From positions 1 through 64,000 of the forward strand of contig CACYJU010000004.1 of NCBI GenBank assembly GCA_902774845.1: DNA of 64,000 nucleotides. Direction: 5' to 3'. Positions 6,911 through 15,203 of this stretch are shown here, one piece after another. Made by a program: the position numbers and the translations under genes. The first letter of the stretch is position 1. Each line of letters opens with the position of its first letter. The DNA comes from an uncultured Bacteroidota bacterium. GTDB lineage: Bacteria; Bacteroidota; Bacteroidia; Bacteroidales; P3. Under the pieces are notes generated by a model. The model did no database searches. It was not told where the DNA came from and saw nothing but the letters and a program-made list of their open reading frames with translations.

Positions 6911-7507
6911 ATGCCTCTTCTCGACTTCCATACACACAGACCGACAGCGGAGGGTGTCACCACCCCCCGCTGTTTCGGTATACACCCCTGGAGCTGTGGG
7001 GAAACTGAGCCATCTCAATTCTCAACCCTCTATACTCAATTCGAAGATGCAGAGATAGTTGGAGAGTGCGGATTGGATAAATGCTGCGAGACCCCGTGGG
7101 ATGTGCAGATGGATTATTTTGTACGCCAGATAGAAATTGCCGAACAGCTGAACAAACCATTGGTGATACATTGCGTGAGGGCATTCAACGAGCTGATGGA
7201 CTTACGCAAAAAATACCACCGCACCCCTTGGGTTGTACATGGATTCACCGGTTCGACCGAGCTATACAACCAACTGCTGCACGCCGACATTGAAGTCTCC
7301 TTTGGCGATGCCATCCTGGACAAGAGGCGCAGCAAAGTGAGGGAGACCATCTCAAAAGCAGACCCTCACCGAATATTCTTAGAGACCGACGACAGCAGGG
7401 CGGACATCAGCGACATATACAAAGAGGCGGCAGACCTCATGGGCTGTGAGCTTGCCACCCTGCAAGACGCAATAAAAAGCCACTACGAAGCGTTATTGAA
7501 ACGATGA
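6911..7507 (+). CDS. TatD-family metal-dependent hydrolase
   Basis: A 198-residue TIM-barrel hydrolase, shorter than the roughly 260 residues of E. coli TatD but common in this size in Bacteroidota. It opens with the metal motif DFHTHRP, and has GECGLDK, VIHCVRA, VHGFTGS and LETDD, which supply the expected His, Glu and Asp ligands. Relatives are 3'-5' DNases or phosphoesterases. It starts on the base after the kce stop and its own stop overlaps the next start by 4 bp, so it belongs to a tight operon. Confidence 0.9.
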   Translation: MPLLDFHTHRPTAEGVTTPRCFGIHPWSCGETEPSQFSTLYTQFEDAEIVGECGLDKCCETPWDVQMDYFVRQIEIAEQLNKPLVIHCVRAFNELMDLRKKYHRTPWVVHGFTGSTELYNQLLHADIEVSFGDAILDKRRSKVRETISKADPHRIFLETDDSRADISDIYKEAADLMGCELATLQDAIKSHYEALLKR

Positions 7508-8292
7508 AACAGATCTCAGGTATAATCACCACATTAAACGAAGAAAACAACATTGAGGCCGCCATACGTTCACTGCAAAGGGTGTGCGATGAGGTGGTGG
7601 TTGTCGACTCTGAAAGCAGCGACCATACGGTAGAGGTAGCACAAGCAGCCGGTGCCCGTGTATTCACCCAAAGATACCTCGGCGACGGCATCCAGAAAAA
7701 CGTAGCACTGAAATATGTTAAGAACGAATGGGTTATCAGCATCGATGCCGATGAACGGCTCAGCGACGAACTGGTAGAAAAGATCGAAAATACAGACTTT
7801 GCCACAACACCATACGACGGTTTCGCCATCAGGAGGAGGAATATGATAGGCAGCCGATGGGTGAAATCCTGCGGATGGTGGCCAGATTACCTGGTCCGCA
7901 TATACCGACACTCCAAGCTGCGGTTTCCAGAGGTGAAACAGCACGCCACCGTGCCGACAACAAACACTATCAAGTGGAAAGCCGACCTCATACACTACCG
8001 TTATAAAAATATCGGCGAACTGTATGCCAAACCAGGAAGAAACTACAGCAACCGAGGAGCGAAAATCCTTTACCTCAAAGGGAAACGAGCCAACGTAATG
8101 TCACCCATACTCCACGGCACAGGAGCATTTTTGGTGAACTACCTGTTTCGTGGAGGTATCCTCGGCGGCATAGACGGCCTGACACTCAGCAAATCCATTG
8201 CAACCAACAGCTACCTGAAATATGCCAAGCTGCTGGAATACCAGCGAGACGAACAGGTGAGGAAATCAGAGGATTTTGACAAAGTCTGGTAA
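7504..8292 (+). CDS. Family 2 glycosyltransferase (LPS core type)
   Basis: A 262-residue GT-A glycosyltransferase starting in an ATGA overlap with the TatD-like gene. The nucleotide-sugar site is visible as ITTLNEENNI at the N-terminus, VVVDSESSDHT and the metal motif IDADERL. The C-terminal region (GWWPDYLVRIYRHSK, then a Lys/Arg-rich YAKPGRNYSNRGAK) resembles WaaE/KdtX-type transferases that add a sugar to lipopolysaccharide core. Substrate is not determined by sequence alone. Confidence 0.88.
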   Translation: MKQISGIITTLNEENNIEAAIRSLQRVCDEVVVVDSESSDHTVEVAQAAGARVFTQRYLGDGIQKNVALKYVKNEWVISIDADERLSDELVEKIENTDFATTPYDGFAIRRRNMIGSRWVKSCGWWPDYLVRIYRHSKLRFPEVKQHATVPTTNTIKWKADLIHYRYKNIGELYAKPGRNYSNRGAKILYLKGKRANVMSPILHGTGAFLVNYLFRGGILGGIDGLTLSKSIATNSYLKYAKLLEYQRDEQVRKSEDFDKVW

Positions 8293-8329
8293 CATCCATT
8301 CTACAGTAACACATTAAATCGTACTCATA

Positions 8330-9040
8330 ATGCCCGAAATTAACAGAGAAAACGAAAAAATGTTTGCCGAACTAACCTTCGAGCAAAAGAAACAACTATA
8401 TGAACGGGCCAGTGAGTTCTTCAGCGACAACAAACGCCAGCTCTTTGACCGCTTGGTGCAGAACCGCACACGCCATATCTCGGTGGTACTGGAAAACATC
8501 TACCAAAGCCACAACGCCAGCGCCGTCCTTCGCTCATGTGACTGTTTCGGAGTGCAGGACGTGCACGTGGTAGAAGACCGCAATCCGTTCAACCCTGCAG
8601 GCGACGTCGCAGTAGGGAGCAGCAAGTGGGTGGACTACTACAAGCATGCCGACATAGAAGCAGCCTATGAACACCTCAGGCAAAAGGGATATCGAATTGT
8701 AGCCACCCTGCCACATGAGCGCGACACGATGATAACAGAACTGCCCATCGACCAACCCACAGCGCTGGTGTTCGGCACCGAGCTGACCGGACTTTCAGAC
8801 AAAGCCATAGAGAAGGCCGATGCCTACGTGAAGATTCCAATGTACGGATTCACAGAAAGTTTCAACATATCGGTGTGCGCCGCCCTCTCCCTCTTCTACC
8901 TCACCGAGAAAATGCGAGCCTCCAATATCCATTGGCAACTCAGCGAAGAGGAACAGACAACACTGAAACTCTACTGGTCGATGCAGGTAATCCGAGACGG
9001 AGAAAAAGTCATGAAACATTTGCTTGAAGAGCTATTGTAA
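8330..9040 (+). CDS. TrmH/SpoU-family RNA 2'-O-methyltransferase
   Basis: A 236-residue SPOUT methyltransferase. Motif 1 is NASAVLRSCDCFG (Asn and Arg catalytic positions), motif 2 is LVFGTELTGLS and motif 3 is IPMYGFTESFNISVCAA, which together form the knotted SAM site. The short helical N-terminus and C-terminus match TrmH, which methylates G18 of tRNAs. A second ATG at 8360 is possible, but MPEINRENEKMF extends the helical N-terminal part and is kept. Confidence 0.9.
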   Translation: MPEINRENEKMFAELTFEQKKQLYERASEFFSDNKRQLFDRLVQNRTRHISVVLENIYQSHNASAVLRSCDCFGVQDVHVVEDRNPFNPAGDVAVGSSKWVDYYKHADIEAAYEHLRQKGYRIVATLPHERDTMITELPIDQPTALVFGTELTGLSDKAIEKADAYVKIPMYGFTESFNISVCAALSLFYLTEKMRASNIHWQLSEEEQTTLKLYWSMQVIRDGEKVMKHLLEELL

Positions 9041-9045
9041 ACGGT

Positions 9046-9423
9046 ATGGTTGAACTGAAAATAGCGGAGAATACCCTTCATCATAGCGGCAGGCAGGAGT
9101 ATGCTTTGGTATGCGGCGATGAGGTTGTGGGCGTTGTCGACCTTTTCAACTACGACGCTGCCGACCAGAGGGCCGAGTTCGGCCTGTTTATCGACCCTCA
9201 AAAAAGAGGTCAGGGGTTTGGTCGGGCGTCAGCTATCGCACTGCTCGACTACTGCCGCGAAGTGCTGAAACTCCACCAGCTCGTGTGCGACATAGCCGTA
9301 GACAACCAAGCCAGCCTAAGTCTCTTCGACTCAGTAGGTTTCACCCGTTGCGGCATCCTCAAGGAATGGACCTCCTCCCCCCAGGGATGGACCGATGCCG
9401 TAAGAATGCAGAAAATACTATGA
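9046..9423 (+). CDS. GNAT-family N-acetyltransferase
   Basis: A compact 125-residue GNAT domain. The acetyl-CoA loop reads RGQGFGRAS, preceded by the strand EFGLFIDP and followed by VDNQASLSLFDSVGF, the family's C-terminal motif. It is shorter at the N-terminus than typical GNATs, with only one strand before the core. Its stop overlaps the mltG start by 4 bp (ATGA). The substrate is unknown. Confidence 0.87.
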   Translation: MVELKIAENTLHHSGRQEYALVCGDEVVGVVDLFNYDAADQRAEFGLFIDPQKRGQGFGRASAIALLDYCREVLKLHQLVCDIAVDNQASLSLFDSVGFTRCGILKEWTSSPQGWTDAVRMQKIL

Positions 9424-10457
9424 AGAAATCAAAAAAGAAATCGCCCTCCAAAAGCAAAACCATACTCATCCTAATAGGAGTTATCATCGTGGCGACGATC
9501 GCTTTGGTTATCCTCAACACCGCCAAACGGGTGACAGTAGCCGAAGACACCAGGATCTTCATTCCCACCGGAGCCTCCTACTCGGACCTGACCGACACCC
9601 TCGACCATTATAATATCGTGGGACAGAAGTCCACATTCAACCTTATGGCGCGGGCACGAGGGCTCAACAAACATGTCAAATCAGGCAGTTATGTAGTAAA
9701 GCCCGGCATGAGTTACATACAGCTGATACAGAAACTCTACACCGGGAACCAGACACCCATACGACTCACCATAGGCAAATACCGCACCCTCAGACAACTC
9801 TGCGATGGGGTGGCAACGAAGATGGAATTCTCGTCAGACACCCTATACAAGGTGCTGACCGACAAGGATTTCCTTGACGTCTACCATCTCACGCCACAAA
9901 CAGTCATAGAAGCGTTCACCCAGAACACATACGAAGTCTATTGGAACAGCAGTCCAAAACGCTTTGTGGAGCGCATGATGATGGAGACCGACGCCTTCTG
10001 GAACGACGACCGCACAAAACAGCTGAAGGCGATGGAGTTGAGCCGCAACCAGGTGGTTACGCTGGCGTCAATAGTGGAAGAAGAGACCAACAAGAATGGA
10101 GAGAAAGCCGACATCGCGTCAGTCTACCTCAACCGACTCAGAAAAGGCATGAGGCTCGAAGCAGACCCCACAGTCAAATATGCAGTAGGCGACTTCACGT
10201 TGCGTAGGATACTTGAACGGCACCTGCAGACCCCCAGTCCATACAACACCTACCTCAACCCAGGGCTGCCGCCCGGACCGATATGCCTGCCCAGCGTGGA
10301 GAGCATCGACGCCGTGTTGAAGAACAAGCAGACCAACTATATTTATTTCTGCGCCAAAGAGGACTTCTCAGGCTATCACAATTTCGCCACCACCTACCAG
10401 CAACACCTCGCCAACGCCGCAAGGTACCACAGAGCACTCAATGCCAGGAAGATATGA
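9420..10457 (+). CDS. mltG: Endolytic murein transglycosylase MltG
   Basis: Cleaves nascent glycan strands in the inner-membrane-proximal periplasm and sets strand length. The start is the ATG at 9420, which overlaps the GNAT stop; an upstream open frame only translates the GNAT gene in another phase. The protein of 345 residues has a basic N-terminus, a transmembrane segment at about 14-32, a LysM-like region and the catalytic motif LASIVEEET with Glu220, then YNTYLNPGLPPGPI. The length is normal. Confidence 0.94.
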   Translation: MKKSKKKSPSKSKTILILIGVIIVATIALVILNTAKRVTVAEDTRIFIPTGASYSDLTDTLDHYNIVGQKSTFNLMARARGLNKHVKSGSYVVKPGMSYIQLIQKLYTGNQTPIRLTIGKYRTLRQLCDGVATKMEFSSDTLYKVLTDKDFLDVYHLTPQTVIEAFTQNTYEVYWNSSPKRFVERMMMETDAFWNDDRTKQLKAMELSRNQVVTLASIVEEETNKNGEKADIASVYLNRLRKGMRLEADPTVKYAVGDFTLRRILERHLQTPSPYNTYLNPGLPPGPICLPSVESIDAVLKNKQTNYIYFCAKEDFSGYHNFATTYQQHLANAARYHRALNARKI

Positions 10458-10497
10458 TTAGCACGATTATTTATTAACCCATTAAAACTCAAAAATC

Positions 10498-10746
10498 ATG
10501 TTAGGAATTATTGTTACAATTCTCATTGGAGCGCTGGCGGGATTTCTGGCTGGCAAGATCATGAAAGGGGCAGGATTCGGATTCTGGATTAACCTGCTGG
10601 TTGGAATCGTCGGTGGATTTATCGGTGGCAACGTGCTGGGATGGATAGGCATTCATTGGGGCGAAACCATCGTAGGGCAGATTGTCACAGCGGTAATCGG
10701 AGCAGTTCTGTTGCTTTGGATTATTTCACTGATAAAGAAGAAATAA
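10498..10746 (+). CDS. GlsB/YeaQ/YmgE-type small membrane protein
   Basis: An 82-residue glycine-rich protein with three hydrophobic segments (about 2-20, 29-48, 56-78) and the family pattern GALAGFLAGKIMKG...GFWINLLVGIVGGFIGG...GAVLLLWI. The family is called transglycosylase-associated or general-stress membrane proteins; the molecular role is not established. It is the last gene of the run that starts at ruvX. Confidence 0.9.
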   Translation: MLGIIVTILIGALAGFLAGKIMKGAGFGFWINLLVGIVGGFIGGNVLGWIGIHWGETIVGQIVTAVIGAVLLLWIISLIKKK

Positions 10747-10784
10747 AGTACACTAACAAGACCCCACAGCGGGGCCTATATTTG

Positions 10785-10811
10785 ATTCCGCAATAATAAT
10801 ATTTGCGGAAT
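10785..10811. repeat. Inverted repeat overlapping the SRP RNA -33 box
   Basis: ATTCCGCAA (10785-10793) and TTGCGGAAT (10803-10811) are perfect inverted copies with a 9-nt loop. The second arm includes the TTTG/TTG bases of the SRP promoter -33 element. It may be the end of the upstream transcript, an operator, or both. Confidence 0.75.
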
Positions 10812-10832
10812 TGAAAAAAAGTAGTACTTTTG
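10802..10832 (+). promoter_or_regulatory. SRP RNA promoter, TTTG-N19-TACTTTTG
   Basis: TTTG at 10802-10805, a 19-bp spacer and TACTTTTG at 10825-10832 match the Bacteroidota -33/-7 consensus exactly. The RNA starts about 6 bp further on. Confidence 0.85.
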
Positions 10833-10837
10833 CAATC

Positions 10838-10933
10838 GGGTAAGTCTTATACGACCAGCTCCCATTGAATCCCCCAGGGTAGGAATACAGCAAGGGTGTT
10901 TGGTTGTAGCGGTGCGATATAATCAGCTTACCC
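10838..10933 (+). ncRNA. ffs: Small bacterial SRP RNA (4.5S type)
   Basis: A 96-nt hairpin RNA closed by GGGTAAG (10838-10844) and CTTACCC (10927-10933) and followed directly by a T7 tract that acts as terminator. The apical domain reads CCCCCAGGG-TAGGAA-TACAGCAAGGGTG, which carries the conserved GGAA tetraloop region and the asymmetric AGCA loop that bind the Ffh M domain. Its strong promoter and isolated position agree. The RNA forms the signal recognition particle with Ffh. Confidence 0.92.
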
Positions 10934-10954
10934 TTTTTTTATTGTGGGTGGGGG

Positions 10955-11024
10955 TAAGGGTTAATGGTTAGAGGTTAAGGGTTAAGGGTTAAGGGTTAAT
11001 GGTTAATGGTTTAAGAGTTTAAGA
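10955..11024. repeat. GGTTAAG/GGTTAATG phrase array
   Basis: About 70 bp of GGTTAAG and GGTTAAT units of 6 to 8 bp between the SRP RNA and the ZIP gene. The same unit dominates 36654-36745. Confidence 0.85.
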
Positions 11025-11038
11025 GATAAAAATACAAT

Positions 11039-11830
11039 ATGACTGCTATAATACTTTCTTATCTGCTGATTGTGGTTGGAGTGGTGGCATGGGCGGCGCT
11101 GATACCCGGACAGAAAAAGGTGTCGCCGACGCTGACAACGTACATCACGGTCTTCGGCGGGGCGTTCCTGCTGGCCTCGTGCTTCATCAACTTAGTGCCA
11201 CACATGTTCCTCGGCGAGGAGCCTTACCGCTTCGTAACCGAAGGGATGCACTTCAAGGTTGCTGCGGCCGTGATGATAGGATTCCTCATCCAGCTGCTGC
11301 TGGAGCAGATGACCCACGGAGCCGAGCACGGACATAACCACTGCCACAACTGCGAGACCGACCACCACGAGCACCACATACACCCCATCACGGGCTTGAT
11401 GATAGGGCTCTGCGTACACGCCTTCCTCGAAGGCATGCCGATGATAGAGTTTGAGGAAGGAGGCGAAGTGGATATCCACCAAGGGCTGCTGTACGGCATA
11501 GTGCTACACAACATCCCCATCGCCATAGTGATGGTGACCCTCTTCATGAGCAACCGCTACGGATTCTGGAAGTCGCTCATGCTGCTGACCATCTTCGCGG
11601 TGATGACCCCGCTGGGCTCGCTGACTAACATCATCCTCGTGCCCGAGAACGAGGCGCTGCAGTGCGTGATCATGGGTGTGGTGGTAGGAATACTGCTGCA
11701 CGTGAGCGTGAGCATCCTCTTCGACCACGACCACAACAACTTCTCGTGGAAGAAGTTGGTGACCATCATAGTGGCGTTCCTCGCCGCCTACTTCACACCC
11801 GGATGCCCAGAGATTTATGGTGCGATGTGA
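11039..11830 (+). CDS. ZIP-family metal transporter
   Basis: A 263-residue membrane protein with about eight hydrophobic helices. The His-rich variable loop lies between helices 3 and 4 (about residues 92-115, many HxH and a CxxC). The metal-site helices read HAFLEGMP and HNIPIAI, the ZIP signatures with His and Glu ligands. It is expected to take zinc or another divalent cation into the cytoplasm across the inner membrane. No Zur-like site is recognised upstream. Confidence 0.92.
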   Translation: MTAIILSYLLIVVGVVAWAALIPGQKKVSPTLTTYITVFGGAFLLASCFINLVPHMFLGEEPYRFVTEGMHFKVAAAVMIGFLIQLLLEQMTHGAEHGHNHCHNCETDHHEHHIHPITGLMIGLCVHAFLEGMPMIEFEEGGEVDIHQGLLYGIVLHNIPIAIVMVTLFMSNRYGFWKSLMLLTIFAVMTPLGSLTNIILVPENEALQCVIMGVVVGILLHVSVSILFDHDHNNFSWKKLVTIIVAFLAAYFTPGCPEIYGAM

Positions 11831-11874
11831 TAGTTTAGAGTTTAAAAGTTCAAGGTTTAAAAGTTTAAAGTTAG
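11829..11874. repeat. AGTTTAAA phrase repeat
   Basis: Degenerate AGTTTAAAAGTT/CAAGGTTT units fill the spacer between the ZIP stop and the prfB start. Confidence 0.6.
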
Positions 11875-12987
11875 ATGACTATACCTGAATCTGTAAAAGA
11901 TCTTATCGAGCGCAAGGAGGCGCTTTATAAATTCCTGAATATAGAAAACCTCACCAAGGAGATCGCCGAAGAGGAGAAGCAGACCGAGGCGGCCGACTTC
12001 TGGAACGACCCGAAGGAGGCGCAGGCGGTGATGAAGAAGCTGAAAGCCAAGAAGAGCTGGACGACAGCCTACGCCGAGGTGGCCACAAGCTGTGACGACC
12101 TGCAGGTGATGGCAGAGTTCTTCGACAGCGGCGACGCCAGCGAAGAAGAGGTGAACGCACAGATAGAGTCCACCACCAAGCTGGTGGAAGGACTGGAGTT
12201 CAAGAACATGCTGCGAGGCGAGAGCGATAGGTTCGACGCGGTGCTGAGCATCAACGCCGGCGCCGGCGGAGTGGAGGCACAAGACTGGGCTGAGATGCTG
12301 ATGAGGATGTACATACGCTATGCCGAACGGCAGGGCTATAAGGTAGCTATCTCGAACTCGCTCGACGGCGACGGAGCAGGCATCAAGAGCTGCACGATGC
12401 AGATAGAGGGCGACTTCGCCTTCGGATACCTGAAGAGCGAGACGGGAGTACACCGCCTGGTGAGGGTGAGCCCGTTCAACGCACAGGGCAAACGCATGAC
12501 CTCGTTCGCCTCGGTGAGCGTAACACCGCTGGTGGACGACACGATAGAGGTGGTGGTGGACATGTCGCGCCTGTCGTGGGACACCTTCCGCAGCGGCGGA
12601 GCCGGCGGACAGAACGTGAACAAGGTGGAGTCGGGAGTGCGCCTGCGCTATCAATACAAAGACCCCTACACAGGAGAAGAAGAAGAGATACTGATAGAGA
12701 ACACCGAGACCCGCGACCAGCCCAAGAACAAAGAGAACGCCATGCGACTGCTGCGCTCGCAACTCTACGACCGCGAGATGAAACACCGCATGGAAGAGCA
12801 GGCTAAGATAAAAGCGTCGCAGAAGAAGATAGAATGGGGCAGCCAGATACGCTCGTACGTGATGGACGACCGACGTGTGAAAGACCACCGCACCAACTAC
12901 CAGACGGGCGACGTGACGGGGGTGATGGACGGCAAGATTGACGAGTTTATCAAAGCATACCTGATGCAGTTCGGAGGAAAGGAGTAA
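11875..12987 (+). CDS. prfB: Peptide chain release factor 2
   Basis: Terminates translation at UGA and UAA. The 370-residue protein contains the RF2 codon-recognition tripeptide SPF (199-201) and the peptidyl-hydrolysis motif GGQ (244-246, in SGGAGGQNVNK). It reads as one uninterrupted frame, so the programmed +1 frameshift at an early UGA, common in other bacteria, is absent. At the corresponding place an AAGGAGG stretch (11915 region) precedes CGCTTTATAAA, with no in-frame UGA. Autoregulation by frameshifting is therefore not expected. Confidence 0.96.
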   Translation: MTIPESVKDLIERKEALYKFLNIENLTKEIAEEEKQTEAADFWNDPKEAQAVMKKLKAKKSWTTAYAEVATSCDDLQVMAEFFDSGDASEEEVNAQIESTTKLVEGLEFKNMLRGESDRFDAVLSINAGAGGVEAQDWAEMLMRMYIRYAERQGYKVAISNSLDGDGAGIKSCTMQIEGDFAFGYLKSETGVHRLVRVSPFNAQGKRMTSFASVSVTPLVDDTIEVVVDMSRLSWDTFRSGGAGGQNVNKVESGVRLRYQYKDPYTGEEEEILIENTETRDQPKNKENAMRLLRSQLYDREMKHRMEEQAKIKASQKKIEWGSQIRSYVMDDRRVKDHRTNYQTGDVTGVMDGKIDEFIKAYLMQFGGKE

Positions 12988-13111
12988 ATGTGTGAATTTG
13001 TTAATGTGTTAATGCGTGAATGTGTGAATGTGTGAATGTGTGAATGTGTGAATGTGTAAATGTGTTAGTGGTTGATTGTGGGAATGTGTTAGTGTGTGAA
13101 TGTGTTAGTGA
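12985..13111. repeat. 8-bp phrase array, TGTGTGAA family
   Basis: About 125 bp of TGTGTGAA/TGTGTTAG units between prfB and the phosphatase gene, with a core of exact TGTGAATG copies near 13021-13055. The array starts within 2 bases of the prfB stop codon. Confidence 0.85.
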
Positions 13112-13127
13112 CATATAATTGTAATTT

Positions 13128-13844
13128 ATGAGACGTTTTCTTTATATTTTTGTCGTTTTGGTTCTGTTGAGGTCTGGGGGTTTGCAGGCTCAGAACGAGC
13201 TTTTCACCGAGGACGAGATGCCCAACGGGGTGAACTACCTGCCCGCGCCACCCGACACCACATCGGTCGACTTCATGTACGACGTGCTGCGCTACCAATG
13301 GGGGAAACAGCAGAGACACGACAAAGAACGTGCAGATCAAGCCTTCCGCGACGCCGAATGGGGTATCGGGATCGTGTGTAAGATATTCAGCGAACCCTTC
13401 GGTATGGAGATATCGAAAGAGAACACACCCGAACTGTACCACCTGCTGGAGATGAGCATAGCCACCTGCGACCTCGCCACCCACAAAGCCAAGCAGCACT
13501 ATATGCGCAAACGTCCATACGCCAGATTCAACGAACCCTCGCTTGTGCCCAACGACGAGGAAGAACTGCGGCACAACGGATCGTACCCGTCGGGACACAC
13601 CATGCTCGGGTGGAGCTCGGCGCTGGTGCTGATGGAGGTGAACCCAGCGGCACAAGACAAGTTGCTGGCACGAGGTTACGCCTACGGAGAAAGCCGAGTG
13701 ATAGCTGGATTCCACTGGCAGAGCGACGTGAACGCAGCCATGATCGCCGCCAGTGCGGCGGTGGCACGACTGCATACGAGCGAGATATTCCTCGAGCAGA
13801 TGAAGAAAGCCAAAGCAGAATTCAAAAAGAAGTCTAAACATTGA
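13128..13844 (+). CDS. Class A non-specific acid phosphatase (PAP2 superfamily)
   Basis: A 238-residue protein with a signal peptide (cleavage near LQAQ, residue 22), so periplasmic. The PAP2 signature is complete: K-x6-RP at Lys122-Pro130, YPSGHT with PSGH at 154-157 (catalytic His157), and SR-x5-H-x3-D at Ser189, Arg190, His196 (nucleophile) and Asp200. The stretch NGSYPSGHT and the later SRVIAGFHWQSDVNAA are those of PhoN/PhoC enzymes, which release phosphate from many monoesters. It ends next to the TolC gene. Confidence 0.93.
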   Translation: MRRFLYIFVVLVLLRSGGLQAQNELFTEDEMPNGVNYLPAPPDTTSVDFMYDVLRYQWGKQQRHDKERADQAFRDAEWGIGIVCKIFSEPFGMEISKENTPELYHLLEMSIATCDLATHKAKQHYMRKRPYARFNEPSLVPNDEEELRHNGSYPSGHTMLGWSSALVLMEVNPAAQDKLLARGYAYGESRVIAGFHWQSDVNAAMIAASAAVARLHTSEIFLEQMKKAKAEFKKKSKH

Positions 13845-13852
13845 TACAATAC

Positions 13853-15136
13853 ATGCAGAGTTATCACACAAAAATTTTGACAGCCACACTTTTTACCGCG
13901 TTGAGCATGGGAGCGTGTGCACAGGACACGGTGAGGATGACGTTGGACAGCTGTCTGCGTTATGCATACAGCCATAACCTCACGGTGCAGCAGGCCCAGC
14001 TGAACAAAGAGTCGGCGGAAGCGAGCGTGAGCAACGCAAAATGGAACTTCGCGCCGAGCATGAGTGCGTCGGCAGGCGAGAACATGAACATACAAGGCGG
14101 CGGGACCTCGTTCAACACGTCGGCAGGAGTGAACGCGAACATGACCCTCTTCAGCGGACTGGCAAACCTCAGGACCCTGCAGCAGAGCAAGCTATCTCTT
14201 AAGCAGAGCGAGCTGAAGGTGAAACAGAGCCAGAACAGCATCGCGGGCCAGATCATACAGGCCTACATGACGATACTGATGAACGAAGAGAGGCTGTCGT
14301 ACCAACAGGAAGTGCTGAAGACGAGTGAAGAGCAGATGAACGAAGGAGAGGTGAAATATAACGTAGGAAAGCTGTTAGAGAGCGACTATCTGCTGCTGCA
14401 AGCCAACTACCAGAGTGCGCAGGGCGCCATAGAGATAACGAAGCTCACGATAGACAACAACAGGCTGGAGCTGAGGAACCTGCTCTGTCTGGAGAAAGGG
14501 CAGACGGTGGGAGTGTCGGATATCGAAGAGGGCGAGTCGATGCAGCTGCTTTCGATGGACGAGGTGATAAGAGCCGCCGAGTCGCACATGCCCGACCTGG
14601 AGATAAGCCAGATGAACGTGGACCTGGCGAAATATAACGTGAAGATAGCGAAGTCGTCCTACTCCCCCACCCTCGGACTGAACGGAGGCGCGAACTACTA
14701 CCTGGGAGGCGCCCAGCTTGACCAGACGAGCGGCACAATGGTGAACGGAGGCAATTTCAGCGGCACGGTGGGGTTGAACCTGAACATCCCGATACTGCGA
14801 GGCAACACGATAACACAGGTGAAGCAAAGCAAGATAAACCTGCGTCAAGCCGAGATACAGAACCAGCAGACAGCGCAGGAGCTGAGGAAGACGATAGAAT
14901 CGCAATATATAGCCACAGCGCAAGCAGGCAACCAGTACAGGACATCGCAGAAGATGAAAGAGGCCTATCAGGCGAACTACAACGTATACAAGCTGAAATA
15001 CGAGAACGGGGCAGTGACGACGGTGGACATGCTGACGCAGCAAGACCGGTTCCTCTCGTCGCTGAACGACTACCTACAGAACAAATACACCTACCTGATG
15101 GACCTGAAGGTGCTGGATGTTTATATGGGAAAGTAG
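13853..15136 (+). CDS. TolC-family outer membrane efflux protein
   Basis: The start at ATG 13853 gives the signal peptide MQSYHTKILTATLFTALSMG ending at ACAQ; a TTG-initiated frame from 13841 would overlap the phosphatase stop. The roughly 427-residue mature protein has two OEP repeats of long coiled-coil helices and short barrel strands (for example NMTLFSGLANLRTLQQSK and its later counterpart NLNIPILRGNTITQVKQSK). It heads a cluster with an HlyD-type adaptor, an ABC ATPase and a MacB-type permease, so it should form the outer-membrane duct of that export machine. Confidence 0.93.
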   Translation: MQSYHTKILTATLFTALSMGACAQDTVRMTLDSCLRYAYSHNLTVQQAQLNKESAEASVSNAKWNFAPSMSASAGENMNIQGGGTSFNTSAGVNANMTLFSGLANLRTLQQSKLSLKQSELKVKQSQNSIAGQIIQAYMTILMNEERLSYQQEVLKTSEEQMNEGEVKYNVGKLLESDYLLLQANYQSAQGAIEITKLTIDNNRLELRNLLCLEKGQTVGVSDIEEGESMQLLSMDEVIRAAESHMPDLEISQMNVDLAKYNVKIAKSSYSPTLGLNGGANYYLGGAQLDQTSGTMVNGGNFSGTVGLNLNIPILRGNTITQVKQSKINLRQAEIQNQQTAQELRKTIESQYIATAQAGNQYRTSQKMKEAYQANYNVYKLKYENGAVTTVDMLTQQDRFLSSLNDYLQNKYTYLMDLKVLDVYMGK

Positions 15137-15203
15137 TGATTAGTGATTAGACAAATGATTTTAGCGAAGCGAACAGATCAACAGATAACATAAAAACAAA
15201 TAT

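Noticed and set aside
6080..10746. Lysine fermentation operon around kce
   Set aside because: None of the neighbouring genes belongs to that pathway.
11875..11960. Programmed +1 frameshift in prfB
   Set aside because: The reading frame is continuous from ATG and no UGA occurs at the expected codon.
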